From contig JALQPE010002126.1 of NCBI GenBank assembly GCA_030407315.1, positions 21,366-85,365 of the forward strand: 64,000 nt of DNA, in the 5' to 3' direction. The notes beneath the pieces are model-generated. The model saw only the letters and a program-made list of their open reading frames with translations, ran no database searches and was not told the DNA's origin. Shown here one piece after another: positions 53,848 through 64,000 of the stretch. The translations under genes were made by a program, and so were the position numbers. This DNA is from Asparagopsis taxiformis. Lineage: Eukaryota > Rhodophyta > Florideophyceae > Bonnemaisoniales > Bonnemaisoniaceae. Numbering within the stretch: position 1 is the first letter of the stretch; the number at the start of each line of letters is the position of its first letter.

Positions 53848-56800
53848 TCACGTTGTTGCTCGTCGCACGCGTGCGAAGTATCGAGAGACGCTCTCTTCAG
53901 ATACGTTCCGGCGGGGTTCCCACGTAGGGTTACGATACCCGACCCACTTCACGAGGAAGTCTAGGGTGCCGTCATCGTTTACGCGATGGTTGAGTAGGTC
54001 GTCTACTACATACGCCGGACCGTTGCGGTTCTTGTAGAGGTCTGCCTCGGTGGCATCGTATGGCTCCGGCGGGGGCGCGTTCGCCGGCGTTGGCGCGTAC
54101 GCAACGCGGTCCGCGTTGACACGTTCAACTACGTCTCCTCGTTGGATGACGAACGTACGTACGTCGTTACGTAGTACGCGGAACGGTCCCAACGCGTGGT
54201 TGCCGAGCTTCGTGCCCTTCGTGGTCCCGTCCGTCGGGTCGATGAATACGTATTCTCCCGCGCGGATGTTTCGATTCGAGACACGGACTCGCCTGTCGAA
54301 ATTTCGTTTATAACGTGCCTGCGCGGCCTTCAGCGTTCGATACGCGGTATCCATCGTTGTGGCGAGCTCACGAACGTAAGTGGCTCGCCCTCCCCCGTCG
54401 GGTAGTTCGCGGTTCGTTACCGACGTGTGTAGCGCCAACGGTGGCGGTGGATTCGTGAGAATCAAGTCGAAGGGCGTCGTGCCCGTGCTCGAATGCACAT
54501 GCGTGTTGTACGCAAACTTTAACGCCGATGCGTATCGATCCCAGTCGTTCTGGTTTTCGTTCACGTAATTGCGCAGCATCGCCAGGATCGTCCTGTTGTA
54601 GCGCTCCACCTGCCCGTTCGTTTGGGGGTGGTACGTCGACGTAAAGACGTTCGTCACGCCGATTTCGTTGCAGACGCGCTGGAAAAACTTAGCAGCGAAC
54701 TGCTTTCCATTATCGCTTATGAGCGTCCGTGGGGGTCCATACGAGAAGACCCACGCGTTGACAAACGCGCTCGCCACGTTGGCGGAATCGATATTTCGTA
54801 GAGGTACGACTCTAGTCAGCTTCGTGAAGCGGTCCGTTATCACAAGAATAAATCGGTTACCACGCGTGGTCTTCGTAAGGGACCTAGTATGTCGATACAT
54901 AGGTCTCGCAACGGCTCCGTAGCCGGAAATAAACGTAACGGGTTCGTCCGTTTGCGAAGCTTCACGCGGTTCTTCGCACATCCAACTCAGTTTCGTACCG
55001 TTGCGTGGATGTCGGCGGCCATCGCGGGCCAGTAGTACGTCCTCCGTAGGGTATAGTACATACGTGTTTGTCCGGGATGTCCAGCGAGGACGTGGTGGTG
55101 CGTTAACTCCAGTAGCCGCGGCCGTAACGAAGCCGGCACAACGATTTGTGTACGTTACTCGTCGTGAGGGTTCCGGCGTCGGAGTAAGCCATCGTGGCTT
55201 TCGAAGAATGCAGCGTCCTGCGTCTCGGACTGTCGTGTCAGTATCGTTTGACAGAACGCGTCCTCGCGTTGAGCTTCGATAAGCTCGTCCCTCGTAATGG
55301 GAAGCTGAACGTCAGCTGGTGGCACGCGTGCCGAATCGTCTTCAGCAGCGCGCTGTTCGTCGAGGAAATCCGGTTCCTCGTCAAGAACGTCATCGAGCGA
55401 CGCGTCGTGGTTGAACTCGAGGCCATCGTGGCCAGCCGTCGTGGCTGATGTTCGTTCATCACGAGTCTCGTTCGACGGGTCGTCGTGACCCCTGGCATTC
55501 GTCGCCTTTTTATGTACGGGCGTCGTTCGTCCTTGCCCATTTCGTGTGGGCTGTCGCCGACTGCGAGTCGTCACGAGGACCGCGTCCCCGTACGATGGTA
55601 CGTCATCGTCGACTGGTCGACCGTCGTCATACGTAGATATCACACGTGATAAAGCGTCAGGTACCTGGTGCACGCGCCCAGGCCTGTACGTGACTTCGAA
55701 ATCGAATTCGGCAACGCGTAGCCTCCATCGTAGTAGTCGTCCGGACGCGTCCGTCAACGTCATCAGCCAACGTAAGGCTTCGTGATCCGTACGTACGGTA
55801 AATCGTTGACCCTCTACGTAGGGTCGGAGCGACGTTATCGCTCAGACGACGGAGTAACACTCGCGCTCGGTCGCCGAGTAACCACGTTCGGTTTCGTTAA
55901 GGGTCTTCGACCAGTACCCAATCGGCACCCATTCGCTGGGTTTATCTTCGTTCTGCTGCTGGAGCAACGTAGCTCCCAGCTGATACGCCGACGCGTCGGT
56001 GTCGATCATGAACGGACGTCCCGCCTTCGGAAGGTGCAATACTGGTGGCGACACCAGTATTGTCTTCAACGTTTCGAACGCACTCGTTTGCGTGTCCGTT
56101 GGGTTCGTCCAATCGGGGGAAGCGTCCTTCTTCAACATCGTGTTGAGCGGCCGAGCGATCTCGGCATACGCCTTTACGAAACGGCGGTAAACGTTGGCCG
56201 CGCCCAAAAACGATCGACATTGCGTCTTGTCTCGTGGGAACGTAGCCGTACGAAAGGCTTCCTTGTTCCGTGCTGCGACGTGCAGCTTCCCTGGGGTAAT
56301 CACGTGCCCCAGGTAGTCAACTCGTGGTTGAAAGAACGAGCATTTCGTGAGCTTTAACGTTACTCCCGCTGCGCGTAGCAGGGAAAGCACCTGGTCAACG
56401 TGACCCAGGTGAGACTCGAGGTCTCTCGAAAAGACGATTACGTCGTCTAAGTAGACCAGGCACGATTGCCAACGTACTCCGGAGAGGATTATGTCCAACG
56501 TCCGCTGAAACGTAGCGGGGGCATTTCGTAGCCCGAATGGCATTCGCACGTAGCGATACGTTCCCATGAAAGACGTAAACGTTGTCTTATCACGGTCCTC
56601 GGCGGAGACGGGCACTTGCCAGTAACCGGCGTTACAATCGAGTGTCGTGAAAATGGCGGCGTCGCCAAGCGAATCGAGGCAGTCTTCCATACGAGGAAGC
56701 GGGTACGAATCAGCGATCGTTTTCGCGTTCAAACGCCTGTAATCGACACAGAAGCGTAAGGATCCGTCCTTCTTCGGCACCAACACGATTGGTGACGCCC

Positions 56801-58377
56801 ATTCGCTGGACGCGGGTTCGATAACCCCTTCGTTGAGCATCTTCGTGATCTGCTCCTCGGCTATCGTACGTAAAGCCGGACCCTGACGATAGGGCATTGA
56901 ACGTATGGGCCGCGTGCCCGGTTCGAGTTCGATTCGATGCTCCGTAGCATTGATTTCGCCGAGGCGTCCGCTCGTCCACATTGACGAATGTGTGGCTAGC
57001 ATCTCGTTGATGCGCTTTCGTAAGTCCTCGTCGTCGAGGTGCGACAAATCGATTGTCGACTGCCAATCCGTGGCGGGGTCGTTCCCCTTTTCGTTGACCA
57101 ACGGGTCTGGCGTTTCGTCGCCCAACCCGTTCGTATTTATCCGCGTCGTCGCGTCGACCAACGGTAGGTTCAAAACCTTCGCGAGGGCTTCGCCGTCCTC
57201 ACGCTTGAGTGGGACGATTCCCAACGGGGAGCGTACCGCGTACGCAATCGTCGCGCCTTTCGGCAATTCGCGGTCCTTCTTCGTGAAGTTCGACACGATG
57301 ATAGAGAACGTCTCTCTCGGTCCTACGTCGACCACTCCGTTGGCTATGCGCAGCCCATGCCGGAATTGCACCGACGCTTTCGGTTCGAGGAACAAGAGTC
57401 CGGTCGCATCCGTCGTCACGTTGACGGTCCGTTGCGACATCGCCGGTACACGCGTGTACTTCGTCAGGCGAACCGAGAACGTTCGGCTCGGCCTATTCGA
57501 GGCCGCGTTACGCTCGCGGCGTTTCGGGGGCTCCACGTTTGGATTCGTCTCTTCCCCCTCCTCGTACGGAGTCGTCGTATCGCCCTCCGCGATAATGGGT
57601 ATCGTATCCCCCCGATGGAGGTCGATTGTCTGCGCTCGACAGCGTATAGCATCGACATGCTTCAACATGAACGACGTGCCCATTATAACGGGAACAGCCA
57701 GCGTGTTGGCTACGAAGAATTTTACGCGGAACAGCGAGTTCCCTAACCTGACACGAAGCAGGATGGCGCCTTCGATAGGCAAACGTCGCCCGTTGGCGTC
57801 TCCGAGCTTCGGTAGCTCTTCGTCACGTAGACAGCGGTCGACCCAGTCGTAGGGTAGTAAACTTGTTCGTATCAAGTTGTAGCCGCTGCACGTATCCATC
57901 GCGATGGTAATCGCCCTCATCACGTTGAGGTCTGGTCCGATCGTTCCGGACACGATATAATGCTTCGACGCAAGTAGGCACGTATGCCCGTCGAGGACCA
58001 ACGGTTCGGTCCTGACCGGCGCGCGGTCTACGTCTTCGCTAGCGATTCGTCGCTTCCCCGTATGAGCCCGTATGGCTTCTTTTGCGTCGACACGCTTCGT
58101 ATAAGCCGCGTGCTTGGCTTTCTCGCGCTCGGAAGCGTCGTGCTTCCGGGTAGCGCGTCTCGCTCGTCTGCGAGGCTTCCTCTTCGTGTGAGGTTCGTTT
58201 GTCCCGTCGGACTTCGTTTCTTCCCTCACGTCGGTGTCGTGTGACTCGAGTTGGCCTTCGCGGCCGTGAGCTTTACGTAACTCTCGTTCATCGGTGAGCC
58301 TGCGGAGGACCAATCATCGACGTCGGTCGTCCCCCTTTCACGTAAGGGTTCAGGCGATGTGGGTGGCTCGTGGCGTC
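53848..58377 (-). pseudogene. Ty3-2 copy D pol, degraded
   Basis: Collinear with copy C pol, including the DTCSG protease motif, YLDDVIVF, integrase and the C-terminal chromodomain. Four lesions are visible against copy C. A C3-to-C2 loss near 58233 shifts the N-terminal frame. TGG to TGA at 55842 falls in RNase H, and GAA to TAA at 55155 lies before integrase. One base is lost near 54886 (GGTCCGC to GGTCCC). The AAA codon at the place of copy C's TAA is intact here, so the two copies were disabled independently. The 5' end joins the DNA element at 58378. Confidence 0.9.
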
Positions 58378-58640
58378 TGTGTTCTCGGAAATGGACGCGG
58401 ACGTCCACAACCTCTAGTACACCTAGTATTACTAGGCGGACGTCCATGTTCTCCAGTATTTTTGGATGTCCGCCTAGAACCGGACGTCCATGCGGTCTAG
58501 TACGTCTAGTATTACTAGGGCGACATCCATTGTTTCTAGTACCACGGATGTCCCCCTCGGGATGGACATCCGCCATGTCTGTGTCCACCTAGGACGGGCG
58601 CCGGTTCAGAAATTCAAAAATTTCGACCCAGAAATTTCTG
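58378..58640 (+). mobile_element. terminus of a DNA element related to the Plavaka-like copies
   Basis: It begins TGTGTTCTCGG followed by AATGGACGCGGACGTCCA, matching the first 30 bases of the elements at 34283 and 44831 with few differences. It then has several GGACGTCCA / GGATGTCC motifs in both orientations and CTAGTAC repeats. The internal sequence differs, so it is another subfamily. The element may extend rightward to include the palindrome array and the genes beyond. Its other end was not found. Confidence 0.55.
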
Positions 58641-58907
58641 CCGCCGTGCTCGACATGGATGTCCGCATCCATCACGGCGACCACTCTATTTTTCCTTGTC
58701 GGCCGACCCCAATTTTGTCTTTAATTTTTCATCCTCTCGCTCACACCCCTTCCAGTTGGTGCTCACCTCCTCCCGTACTGTACCTCAAACACCCCCAATA
58801 CCACTCTAGCACGCATTTTCAGCTACCTATCCCCGCTTCCACGGTGCACACCTCCATTCCATACCTACTTTTCTGCTCTACCGTACACTACGGTGTTGAG
58901 AATGAAA
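58641..58907. other. spacer without recognisable gene
   Basis: C+T-rich sequence on the plus strand with no supported ORF. Confidence 0.5.
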
Positions 58908-59240
58908 CAGACAGTAAATTTACTGTCTGAGACAGTAAAAATTACTGTCTGGCCAAGACAGTGCGCGGAGACAGTAAAATTTACTGTCTGGAAATTTCAG
59001 AATACTGCTGCAGCAGTAAACTGGCACGAAATCTGGACAGTACCAAAAACAGTAAATTTACTGTCCAGAACAGTAATTTTACTGTCCGGAAGTGTTGCCG
59101 CCAGACAGTATGTGCAGACAGTACATTTTACTGTCTGAGACAATACATTGTACTGTATTACTGCACTGTCTGGGGAAATCTGTAGACAGTAGTGTAGATA
59201 GCAAATTGTATTGTCTGCGGGTAGTACCGTGCATTGTTTG
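58908..59240 (+). repeat. array of ACAGTA/TACTGT palindromes
   Basis: At least seven inverted pairs of GACAGTA and TACTGTC occur in about 330 bp. They include a perfect 22-bp palindrome at 58908-58929 and near-perfect ones at 58931-58949 and 58970-58988, with more near 59048, 59070, 59115 and 59145. A separate palindrome ACTGCTGCAGCAGT lies near 59007. Spacers are short and unrelated, so this is not a simple tandem repeat. Confidence 0.85.
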
Positions 59241-59788
59241 ACAACACTGTCTGGTGGAGTGGACTTAGAGGAAATATGGAGCATAGTGTTGGTGTGAAGG
59301 TAAATATTGGAATGGTGTGTGGTATACGACTATATTAATTGTGATGGTGCTTTACAGATAGTTGGGTGCGGGGAAGCTAGATGCTGAATAGGAAGTTGTA
59401 GAAAGGAAGATTGGGAGAACAGAACATATCTGGTTTGTCTCACCGTAAGGAGAGAATGTACAGAGTAGCTATAATATGTTGAGTTTAGCATTTCAAATTA
59501 TACCTATCTATCTTTGCATTGAAAGTGTCTAGTAGGAGACGTCAGTCTGGTAGCGAGGTGTGGTATGCACAGGACGTGGGTGGTGGCAAAGGAAAGAATA
59601 CGCACCATCCACCACTAAATTATGAAAAATAACCGTTACGGAGCACTGAGAAGCATTATTATTATGTAGAGTAGACCAGGATGGATGCATCCACTGAAAT
59701 GATATTTGCTACAACACTGCTGTACTAAGCGTGACATCCTTCCTTCAAAGCAATTCTCCTTTTAGCAAACTCCAATTGCAAGGTCAAG
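59241..59788. other. upstream region of the 59789 gene
   Basis: A+T-rich with no supported ORF. It may hold the promoter of the gene starting at 59789. Confidence 0.45.
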
Positions 59789-61319
59789 ATGAATCCCGAA
59801 ACCTCCGTAAGCATCGCCGCATTTTCCGAAATAACGCGTGAGGGCTTTTCGAACATCACTGCAGAGTTGAAAGCCCTGAGTGATAAAATGGATGCCGTCG
59901 AGAACAGCACCATTCAATTACGCGAGACTCTCGGAAATGTCGCCAAGACTGTCTCCATGCTAAACACCGATATGCAGGAGGTCAAGAGCATCGTCGATGG
60001 GCTTCTGAGCCAGGACAAGGACATCCGAAGAAGATCGCCTCCGAGAAGGACAGGGAACGTCTCCGCATTGCGCAGGATGCGGAGAAATCGTTCACGTTCG
60101 AAATGGTGTGTGCTGTGCTGTGTGCTGTTGTTCCAACGTACACGAAGGCAATGGTGGATAAGAGGGATAGGCATTTCAACGGATGCCAGCTAATCAATAC
60201 GCTGATGTTCGCCAGGCAGAGCAATGAGCGGAAGGATGTGTTCAATAGGACGCTTGCCGGCCGGAACCACATTGAATTGCGCTGCCAAGTTGTGACCTCT
60301 TTAATCAAGAATACGTGTCAAAACAATTCTTTCAGAGAGGGAGGAGACCGTTCCAGCTCCAATGGAACGTCGGAAGGTATCGAACGGTGGAGGGCGCGGG
60401 GGTATGTGACTACCGGGACCATTGAGGAGACAATTCGCGGAACGGACTCTGCTCGCATGGATGGAATGCATGGGACGTCCGAGGGAAGTGATGGGGCCGG
60501 TCGAAAGCAGAAGCGAAGAAAGGTTGGTGACAATGGGCCGTTGCACAGAAAGGAGGTAGGCATCACTGTGACGAATCGGCACTCACGGCAGTGACCGGGT
60601 TTATGAACAAGTCCAGAGATCATGTGCGAAACCGGTTCATCCGAGATCTTGGATTCGTTCTATACAGTGGGTTTCAAGGTTCAGTCCGAATGGAGCATCA
60701 TTTGCACGACGGTGGGCTGGACATTGAGTCAGTTCCAAGTCTGTACTCGGCGCAGCGGAAAATGAATGCAGCGGAGCGTGCAGCAATGGATGACAAGAAT
60801 ATGAAGATTCTTCGCGACTTCATTGCAGTGCGAAAAGAAATGCTATTCAAAGTCGAGTACGAAGTTCAAATAATTGGAGGAACCGGACAAGAGGTTTTTG
60901 ACTAGGAGGATCAATTAGTAGAGTTGCACTGAACTTTGCAGTCGCCTACACGCAATGTTCTGATAAAGAACATGTTCCTGCGACGTTCAGAATACTCCTT
61001 GCAATTCATCTACATACTTGCATACGGTTTCCGAACGATTTTGAAATTTCAAAGTGGAACAGAGGTGGAAGAGCGCAAATCCGGGAAATCAATGAAGCAG
61101 TGAAACTGCTTCTTCCCGGGGAGCGGGTGAGTAGTCGTTTATGAATGAGGAGTTTTTGACTATACGCGTGATAGATATGAAGAACTGAACGTAGGACGAT
61201 GGGGGGAATCAGTGCTGGAGGAGAGCTTCAGGTCTATGGAAGAGGACGGAGGAGATGCAGAATATGTGAAGGTATTCGTCGATGATGAAATCGAGAATGA
61301 AGGGAGTAGTATCGGATGA
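59789..61319 (+). pseudogene. unrecognised gene in successive frames
   Basis: From an ATG at 59789 the first segment is a helical coiled coil (FSNITAELKALSDKMDAVENS, TLGNVAKTVSMLNTDMQEVKSIVDGLL in pieces). Near 60025 it shifts to KKIASEKDRERLRIAQDAEKSF and on to NGCQLINTLMFARQSNERKDVF. Near 60560 it shifts to TGFMNKSRDHVRNRFIRDLGFVLYSGF, stopping at 60905. At 60908 it resumes as VALNFAVAYTQCSDKEHV...LLAIHLHTCIRFPNDF. A donor-like GTGAGT at 61127 and an AG at 61174 precede a final acidic segment YEELNVGRWGESVLEESF, stop 61319. Each change equals one lost base. I recognise no domain. Position suggests an accessory gene of the DNA element starting at 58378, or a host gene with base errors. Confidence 0.45.
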
Positions 61320-62457
61320 AACCAGTTCGGTGTAGTAGACGAAGAAGAAGAAATAAAATTTCTGTTGCAGGGTGAATTTTGTAATAGATTGAAGTAGATA
61401 GATGCGAGACATCAGGAAACCAGTCAGACGATAGTGTCAAGTCGAAGGAAGCGCAGAGACAGGTAGTGGAATAGTCGAAGTAGGAAGGGGCGAGGGTATC
61501 CGTCTGTACTAGAAATTGATGGCCACAGGAGCTCTAGAATGGAATACCCAGGAACAGGATAACTACGGATAGGTGTGCTTTATCATTTTTGCTCCGGACT
61601 GCAGTGGCAGTGGAGGAGAGGTGGGTGGTTAGTTCTGAATCCGCATGAAGCCAAGACGAGAGATAGCCTCATAGCCAATGTCTTCAAGCTCCTGCATATA
61701 GTAGTACCACTGAAAATACAGCAAGGTAAGCGTAGAGTAGTTACCAAAAAACGTCTCTGCGGTTGATAGAGGCTGGAAAGTGCTGTAACAAGCTCGGCGC
61801 TGAATACGTCTCCACAGTAACGAAAACGTTGCTCCATAAGTAACAGTAGCCTTATCACGTAGGTGGAAAGAGTCCACGATGCTAGACTGTGATAGTTGGC
61901 TAAGACATAGGGGATGTAAAAATGTATTGTTGACTGGTCAAACTCGTAGGAGTCTCCGCAAGAACTGTCATACGTTGGTTGGGCTGGACAGGACGTAAGC
62001 AGATGAAGCCGACGAGAAATGCGGAAGAAGGAGCATCATGAGAGCAGTCAACGTCGACTAGATTTCCTAAAATTCGGCAATCGATGAGCTGCCTCCATCG
62101 CGTTCCGCCTGCTCTCACCAATATTTCTGGAACCCGTGTTGCGAGGTACCTATGGAGTCACATAGTGCCTGAAAGGTGGGGAAAATGATGAAAAGATCCG
62201 ACTTCATTTCCAGAGGGAAAGGTGATGTCCTCAAAGGACGGCAGGAAGAGAACATCACGATTCTCTTTCGCCTTGCTTGAATGGCAATAGTGGGAATTGA
62301 GCAAGGGAGCAGTCAGCCTGTACTCTGATTTCTTCTTGCGATGTTTGTCGCATTCCCCTGGAGTGCTCGGATTTTGTCATCCGGAGGGAGAGGGGCTTGT
62401 CCGTGTACACACCAAGCTTCTGAAACAGAATGCTACATACAGTCAGAGCAGAGGAGG
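61320..62457. other. region without supported gene
   Basis: Short minus-strand ORFs (61877-61629, 62121-61900) have some protein-like composition but no recognisable motif and no consistent frame. Nothing firm can be called. Confidence 0.4.
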
Positions 62458-62935
62458 TCATGGGAAGCTGTGGAATCGAATGGAGGGGGAAGAGGATGTT
62501 TGGCAGCTGACTCCAAGCTTTTCCAATCTTGCCAGCATTTCTGCTATGGTCTTCTTCATTTGATCCGCAGTGCAATCTTGAAGGATGCCGCCCGTGGCGG
62601 TGGCGAGTGTGGTCAATGCCGTAGTCCGGGTCTCTCTCTGCTGGGGATGCAGTGAGTCCATACTGCGAAGCTCACCACTTCGCCACGGGAGAACCTCCGG
62701 AATCCTTGTCGACGAGCTCGTTACGATACTGAAATCTTGACTTGAGAAAGGGTAGAGTCGAAACCATATTCAGCTTTGTATTCGAGCAGCAATGCATGGA
62801 GGAATGGGTCTGTTTCAGTCTTGACCTGAGTAATTTCCTTGACGATTGCAGACCACCAGACAATTTTTCGTTTCCTCCCAACGGCCGAAGTTCCCATTGA
62901 ACTTCTATAAGGTCGTTTGGAGCGAGAGGAAGCAT
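62458..62935 (-). pseudogene. Tudor/Agenet-like fragment in shifted frames
   Basis: From an ATG at 62935 the frame reads MLPLAPNDLIEVQWE. It then continues in the -1 frame as KRKIVWWSAIVKEITQV, LLLEYKAEYGFDST. After a second -1 change near 62665 it gives a helical segment LTTLATATGGILQD, MKKTIAEMLARLEKLG. 'IEVQW...VWWSAIV' recalls the first two strands of Tudor/Agenet-type domains, which bind modified histones or other methylated partners. The match is short. A second possibility is a transposon accessory protein. Confidence 0.35.
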
Positions 62936-63443
62936 GTTGGGATAGCTATGGGATAGAATTGGTGTATTAGTGAAAGCCTAACCGTTACCTTCTGCTAAAA
63001 AGAGTAGTATATACTAGGAGGATTGGAAAGGTCAGAAGAGATGTTTAGGTGGTGTAGAAATAGAATGGACAATTGACAAAATTGACACGTCAGTGTGGAT
63101 GATGTCTGCCATGAACTGATTGCAGCATAAATTGATGTGAATAATCGTTGTAGAAGTGAATGTCGGATGCATACGATTGGACTACAAAGATACGCTTAGA
63201 GATGTTACGGGGCCAATAAATTGCATGGAAAAATATTTTGAGTATTACTTTAGTATTACATTGATTATTGAGCTAACAGTCGATGTAGTTATCTTGTAAA
63301 GGTTCGGACAGGGGTGGAAAGGAACAGCCACCGAAGTGCTACCACTCGCTGACACTTGTTTTAAACAACCAACTTCTGCTTTGCGCCACCCTGGTCAGCA
63401 GCAACCAACTATCCCTTTCTTAAAACTCTACCTTTGTTCGCCA
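62936..63443. other. intergenic region
   Basis: A+T-rich with no supported ORF. It may be a shared upstream region between the minus-strand fragment at 62935 and the plus-strand ORF at 63444. Confidence 0.45.
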
Positions 63444-63605
63444 TGGAAGGAACGTTCCACAATCACGGTGAAAAGCACGACGGATGGGTGTTCATCGACC
63501 CCAATCAAGTCAGCAAATTCGTATCGATTCGCGATGTTGATGCAAGTCATGGGGAAGCGCTCATGGGAGCATTCGCAACAGCGGTTATGACACAGCTCAT
63601 CCCGT
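63444..63605 (+). CDS. short hypothetical ORF, possibly 5' exon
   Basis: It encodes MEGTFHNHGEKHDGWVFID through AFATAVMTQLIP (53 codons). Downstream to about 63835 other frames carry protein-like segments (GRFREGVLEILDGGAPLHG, then YARRVYLADTNSSTAVVLD and IAGLQRRMMFVEI). The stretch 63444-63835 is therefore probably one broken or spliced gene. No family was recognised. Confidence 0.35.
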
Positions 63606-64000
63606 GACTGGCAGGTTTCGAGAAGGCGTTCTGGAGATATTGGATGGAGGCGCACCGCTGCATGGCAATTGTACGTGGAATGGAGAAGGGCGTCTTTCTC
63701 CTGGCGTTACGATTCCTATGCGAGAAGAGTCTATCTGGCGGACACCAACAGCAGTACTGCTGTTGTGCTGGACCGTGTGAGAGCGACGACATCCAACGAC
63801 ATTGCAGGCCTGCAAAGGCGCATGATGTTTGTTGAGATCTGATGATCGCCCGTTGATCTCAGGACGAGTACTGGTTCCAAAAAGGAAAAGGGACAAGTAC
63901 GCTCAATTTCGTCTGTGAGGATGGCGATGTGTTGGGCTGGATCAAATCCTGCGATACAAGCGGCCAAATTGCTTCAAGCCTGAGTGGTAAACCGCAGTAC

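Larger units (their letters stand above)
48107..58377 (-). mobile_element. Ty3-2 chromovirus copy D with antisense gene
   Basis: Minus-strand copy. It has a 3' LTR (48107-48776), polypurine tract, about 5 kb of extra sequence including a plus-strand gene, and then pol (reading leftward from about 58377). At 58377 the homology to copy C (gag/pol overlap) ends. A DNA-transposon end begins there, so gag and the 5' LTR are missing from the window. With gag and both LTRs the full element would be about 13 kb. Confidence 0.88.

Noticed and set aside
60560..60940. Very short introns (24-48 bases) joining the frames of the 59789 gene
   Set aside because: GT...AG pairs exist at the frame changes, but joining them gives stop codons or wrong phase. 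Single-base losses explain the frames more simply.
1..64000. tRNA, rRNA or CRISPR features
   Set aside because: No cloverleaf with a plausible T-arm, no rRNA-like segment and no spaced direct-repeat array was seen. tRNA-like matches are retroelement primer sites.

Overview
The window is nuclear DNA of an intron-poor eukaryote. It is almost entirely a nest of transposable elements around one disrupted immune-type (NB-ARC/WD40) gene. The mix of long intronless ORFs, an NB-ARC-WD40 protein, a chromodomain Ty3 element, three copia families, a Mutator-like element with a Ulp1-type protease and Plavaka-like DNA transposons fits a red alga best. A fungus is the main alternative. The organism call is an inference from gene content, not a match to a known sequence.

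Layout, left to right. (1) 1-4201, minus strand: a Ty3/gypsy-type element (here Ty3-1; gag runs off the left edge, 810-bp LTR at 2361-3170) sits inside the 5' end of a second Ty3 family (Ty3-2, copy A; LTR 3541-4201). That copy in turn cuts a copia-type element (copia-3, 4202-7122). (2) 7123-10125 shows no recognisable gene. (3) 10126-23280, minus strand: a small ORF, then an NB-ARC-WD40 (NLR-like) gene of about 1,237 codons. The gene is split by an 8,948-bp Mutator-like element (11518-20465) with 1,055-bp terminal inverted repeats and a 9-bp target duplication. Removing the element and one duplication copy restores the WD40 reading frame exactly. (4) 23523-34006: copia-2 lies 242 bp upstream of the NLR start codon (TSD GGGAC). 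Copia-1 is inserted in it (TSD GCCGC), and a solo LTR of Ty3-2 is inserted in copia-1 (TSD TCTCT). Both copia elements have identical LTR pairs. (5) 34283-48106: two copies of a Plavaka-like DNA transposon end, rich in 43-bp and 24-bp tandem repeats. One is cut by Ty3-2 copy C (36112-44830). The second lies inside copy C and carries a transposase gene. (6) 48107-58377: Ty3-2 copy D, minus strand. Between pol and the 3' LTR it holds a separate gene on the opposite strand with its own TATA-like box. (7) 58378-64000: the end of a related DNA element, an array of ACAGTA/TACTGT palindromes, and poorly preserved coding remnants.

Working picture: a defence-gene locus has become an insertion hot spot. 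Its NLR gene is disabled by a recent Mutator insertion and by a single-base frameshift, and its upstream region is displaced by young copia elements. Nearly all frameshifts in the window, in unrelated genes, are net single-base losses. Assembly error must therefore be excluded before they are all read as genuine decay. No tRNA, rRNA or CRISPR features were seen.
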